A model generated the notes under the pieces. The model searched no databases. It was not told where the DNA came from and saw only the letters and a list, made by a program, of their open reading frames with translations. Below, piece by piece: positions 40,652-40,789 of a stretch of 40,789 bases of DNA. Every line of letters begins with the position of its first letter. The first letter of the stretch is position 1. Source of the stretch: a bacterium TMED88 (lineage in GTDB: Bacteria; Myxococcota_A; UBA9160; UBA4427); NCBI GenBank assembly GCA_002171515.1, contig NHEP01000154.1, forward strand, positions 1 through 40,789, given 5' to 3'. Made by a program: the position numbers and the translations under genes.

Positions 40652-40789
40652 TCACCCGGATCTTGGTTTGACTTCGAAACCCGGTTTCTTAGGCTCGAGA
40701 TCGACGATTTCGGCGGGGAAGCCCGGGGCTTCAATTCGACATCCGGTGGCCTCTTCTAGACGCCGGATGACATCGGGCGACCATTCGCG
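40652..40789 (-). CDS. 3' end of a gene of unknown function (5' part outside window)
   Basis: The minus strand is open from the window edge for 45 codons to a TGA at 40654-40652. The sequence (EWSPDVIRRLEEATGCRIEA, then PGFPAEIVDLEPKKPGFEVK) is protein-like and has a helix followed by a loop. Its frame differs from the overlapping upstream reading of the 2OG oxygenase, which supports placing that gene's start further in, 79 bp after this stop. I cannot assign a family from this tail. Confidence 0.6.
   Translation of the reverse strand, partial: REWSPDVIRRLEEATGCRIEAPGFPAEIVDLEPKKPGFEVKPRSG

Noticed and set aside
1..40789. CRISPR arrays, tRNA/rRNA genes, insertion sequences, prophage or integrase
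   Set aside because: No regularly spaced repeats, no cloverleaf-like sequences, no transposase or phage motifs and no long terminal inverted repeats were seen by eye. A dedicated RNA search would be needed to exclude short RNAs.

Overview
The window looks like part of a GC-rich, Gram-negative, outer-membrane bacterial chromosome. Evidence: dense Shine-Dalgarno-led operons, several lipoproteins with clear lipoboxes, a WaaG-like LPS glycosyltransferase, a Tat-dependent dehydrogenase small subunit, and two classes of exosortase sorting tail (IPTL-CTERM and PEP-CTERM). Abundant P450s, SDRs and secreted multi-domain proteins suggest a Myxococcota-, Binatota- or other deltaproteobacterial-type lineage, possibly from a metagenome. 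No taxonomic marker gene is present, so this is inference.

Layout. (1) 1-9184: a catabolic island. A TetR-family gene (6599) starts a rightward operon TetR > SDR > P450. Divergently, a leftward operon of at least six genes reads Rieske oxygenase > tandem SnoaL-like protein > P450 > acyl-CoA synthetase > SDR > P450 (cut by the window edge). Together these supply ring hydroxylation, P450 hydroxylation, alcohol/ketone oxidoreduction and CoA activation, as expected for degradation of a steroid-, terpenoid- or aromatic-acid-like hydrophobic compound. (2) 9505-12343: an IPTL-CTERM surface protein, an SDR followed by a broken SDR remnant, and a calcineurin-like phosphoesterase. (3) 12630-19013: exported proteins: an orphan lipoprotein, a Tat-exported gluconate-dehydrogenase-type small subunit with its GMC flavoprotein, a heavily damaged lipoprotein metallopeptidase pseudogene, and a secreted TIM-barrel-like protein.

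(4) 19124-25932: a polytopic membrane protein whose 5' end looks frameshifted, a very short Cys-rich PEP-CTERM protein, a PECR-like reductase, an EEP-fold lipoprotein, a DUF4136 lipoprotein and a WaaG-like glycosyltransferase. (5) 26032-33285: a HupE/UreJ-type membrane protein coupled to an exported protein, an M64-like lipoprotein peptidase, an N-acyl-D-amino-acid deacylase-like amidohydrolase, a HAD phosphatase, a GlsB/YeaQ-type membrane protein with a small upstream ORF, and a secreted-protein pseudogene with a stop right after its signal peptide. (6) 33449-38026: a 1525-residue secreted protein in which a GH20-like barrel appears split by binding modules and a calcium-binding TSP3 segment. 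(7) 38419-40789: a crotonase, a 2-oxoglutarate/Fe(II) oxygenase of the isopenicillin N synthase type, and the 3' end of one more gene.

The most notable points are the split-barrel giant protein, the divergent multi-oxygenase island, the GMC/Tat pair with a possible 3Fe-4S cysteine motif, and at least four damaged loci. I saw no rRNA, tRNA, CRISPR array, insertion sequence, phage gene or integrase.
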